A stretch of DNA of 64,000 nucleotides from Schaalia sp. 19OD2882 (lineage in GTDB: Bacteria; Actinomycetota; Actinomycetes; Actinomycetales; Actinomycetaceae). Numbering within the stretch: the stretch's first letter is position 1; each line of letters begins with the position of its first letter. The stretch spans positions 1 to 64,000 of the forward strand of contig NZ_CP065521.1 in the NCBI RefSeq assembly GCF_018986735.1, written 5' to 3'. The notes beneath the pieces are model-generated. The model did not search any database and was not told where the DNA came from. It worked only from the letters and a program-made list of their open reading frames with translations. The position numbers and the translations under genes were made by a program. Positions 62,927 through 64,000 of this stretch are shown in pieces.

Positions 62927-63958
62927 TCAGCCGAGCCCCTCGGAGGCCAGCCAGTCCTTGGCGATCTGGGAAGCGGGGGCGCCCTCGTCGACGGAGCGCC
63001 GGTTCATGGCGCGCAGATCCTGCGGGTCCAGGGCGGCAGAGACCCGGTTGATGACCGCCGCGGCTTCTGGTCCGACCCGCTGCGAGACCACCGGCACCAC
63101 GTGAGACGCCAGTAGCAGCCCCTGCGGGTCCTCCAGGGCGACCAGGTCCGGTGAGGAGAGCACCGGGTCCGCAGAGTAGATGTCGACCAGTTGGACCTGA
63201 CCGTCGCGCAGGGCCTTGACCGTCAGCGCTCCTCCGGAATCCTCGATGGGCGTGAAGGAGACATTCACCCCGTAGGTCTGGCGCAGACCCTTTGGGCCGT
63301 AGGGCCGCGTCTCCAGTTCGGAGTTGCCGCCCAGCACCACGGCGTCGACCTTCGCCAGGTCGGCAATGGTCCGCAGTCCGTGCTCATTGGCGAAGGAGGT
63401 GGTCACGACGTAGGTGTCCTGGTCGCTGGCGGCTGCCTGGTCCAGGACCCGAAGGCCTTGGGGCACGGCGGCAACGAGGGCGGCGTGCACGTCCTGACTG
63501 GTCCGAGCCGTCGCGCCGGGGTTGACGTACTGCAGCAGGTTCCCGGAGTACTCGGGCAGGACGTCGATCCTGCCGGCAGCCAGCTCCGGCATGTAGACCT
63601 CACGCTGGCCGATGCGCAGGTCCTTGCGGACCTCGTGTCCGGCGGCCTGAAGGGCTTGGGCGTAGACCTCGGCGATGATCTCATTGGAGTAGTAGTCCTG
63701 AGAGCCGACCACCAAGGGCCCGGTCTGGCCGGACTGGGCCACGCCGGAGGAGCCGAGGGCACCGGGGTCTGAGGACTCGGCGTCCCCTTCCAGTGTGGCG
63801 GCGGTTCCGCACGAGGCGAGGAGCAGCGAGGCTGCCAGGGCCCGGGCTGCCAGGGCGAAGCCGCTTCTGCGGCGTTTCCGGGTGGTGTCCGTGTGGTGGC
63901 TCGGACCCACGGGCGGTGCGTCCAGAATGTGCCTGCGGAGGTTCGTCGGTGTGCTCAT
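62927..63958 (-). CDS. Osmoprotectant (glycine betaine/choline) ABC transporter substrate-binding lipoprotein
   Basis: A 343-residue OpuC/ProX-like receptor. A long basic n-region leads to a signal sequence and lipobox LASC (AASLLLASC), then an AQSG linker and the OpuAC fold: VVGSQDYYSNEIIAEVYAQAL, the YSGNLLQYV aromatic box region, and ALRDGQVQLVDIYSADP. ATG 63958 overlaps the stop of the upstream gene (ATGA); the ORF extends to GTG 63961. The rest of the importer lies beyond the window. Confidence 0.9.
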   Translation of the reverse strand: MSTPTNLRRHILDAPPVGPSHHTDTTRKRRRSGFALAARALAASLLLASCGTAATLEGDAESSDPGALGSSGVAQSGQTGPLVVGSQDYYSNEIIAEVYAQALQAAGHEVRKDLRIGQREVYMPELAAGRIDVLPEYSGNLLQYVNPGATARTSQDVHAALVAAVPQGLRVLDQAAASDQDTYVVTTSFANEHGLRTIADLAKVDAVVLGGNSELETRPYGPKGLRQTYGVNVSFTPIEDSGGALTVKALRDGQVQLVDIYSADPVLSSPDLVALEDPQGLLLASHVVPVVSQRVGPEAAAVINRVSAALDPQDLRAMNRRSVDEGAPASQIAKDWLASEGLG

Positions 63959-64000
63959 CACTGCTCCTCGGGTCCGATGCGGGTGGCGGGCGCGGGTGCC
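63958..64000 (-). CDS. C-terminal end of an upstream gene, probably the OpuC permease (partial)
   Basis: The last 13 codons read APAPATRIGPEEQ and end in a TGA overlapping the SBP start. Overlap with an OpuC-type SBP suggests the permease or fused permease gene of the same importer, but only this tail is visible. Confidence 0.5.
   Translation of the reverse strand, partial: APAPATRIGPEEQ

Overview
The window reads as the origin-proximal part of a G+C-rich actinobacterial chromosome, probably of the Actinomycetaceae or a close relative (inferred from gene order, no search run). It opens on the first base of dnaA. It carries the actinobacterial series dnaA-dnaN-recF-dciA-gyrB-gyrA-DUF3566-tRNA-Ile-tRNA-Ala, and further on the block ppiA-rhomboid-crgA-DUF881-sortase E-trpG facing pknB-pknA-pbpA-rodA-pstP-fhaB-fhaA. 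The mviN/trxB/NUDIX/CCA-transferase block, often found on the other side of oriC, lies directly beyond fhaA. No rRNA gene, CRISPR array, prophage or intact insertion sequence was seen.

Layout. 1-10.9 kb: replication core, with oriC between dnaA and dnaN, then tRNA-Ile(GAT), a DLW-39 small protein and tRNA-Ala(TGC). 10.8-13.0 kb: a decayed accessory strip with a TetR gene running into tRNA-Ala, the 3' stub of an alpha/beta hydrolase, a frameshifted unknown gene and two copies of a roughly 110-bp element with inverted ends (third copy at 60.3 kb). 13-17 kb: class I fructose-bisphosphate aldolase with a Zur/Fur-like box upstream, a second TetR regulator with two identical 17-bp palindromes in front of a membrane-anchored cytochrome b5-like protein, an AlkD-like protein and YchJ. 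17-24.3 kb: a CUT2-type sugar ABC operon with oxidoreductase and ROK regulator. 24-32.4 kb: lipoproteins, a nitroreductase, a LolD/MacB-type exporter and a polar amino-acid ABC importer. 32.5-37.3 kb: an operon of a diverged adenosylhomocysteinase-like protein, an amidohydrolase and a DUF985 cupin, then a HAD phosphatase. 37-43.4 kb: cyclophilin, rhomboid protease, crgA, DUF881, sortase E, a 51-residue membrane protein and a glutamine amidotransferase. 43.4-52.3 kb: the Ser/Thr kinase and cell-elongation operon, with nearly every gene overlapping the next by 4 bp. 52.5-62.1 kb: trxB, a very long murJ, DUF6049, NUDIX hydrolase and CCA transferase. 62.1-64 kb: a NYN-domain protein and the start of an OpuC-type osmoprotectant importer.

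How the genes may work together. PknA/PknB, PstP and the two FHA proteins form a phosphothreonine circuit controlling PbpA/RodA and lipid II export. The MurJ here appears to lack the pseudokinase domain known from mycobacteria and has about eight copies of a Thr motif in its place, suggesting a multivalent FHA docking tail. Recurrent non-coding signals (the 110-bp element, 21-bp-period repeats, a GACGAGGGCGGGGC motif often in inverted pairs, and a second DnaA-box cluster at 39.8 kb) are the least explained parts of the window.
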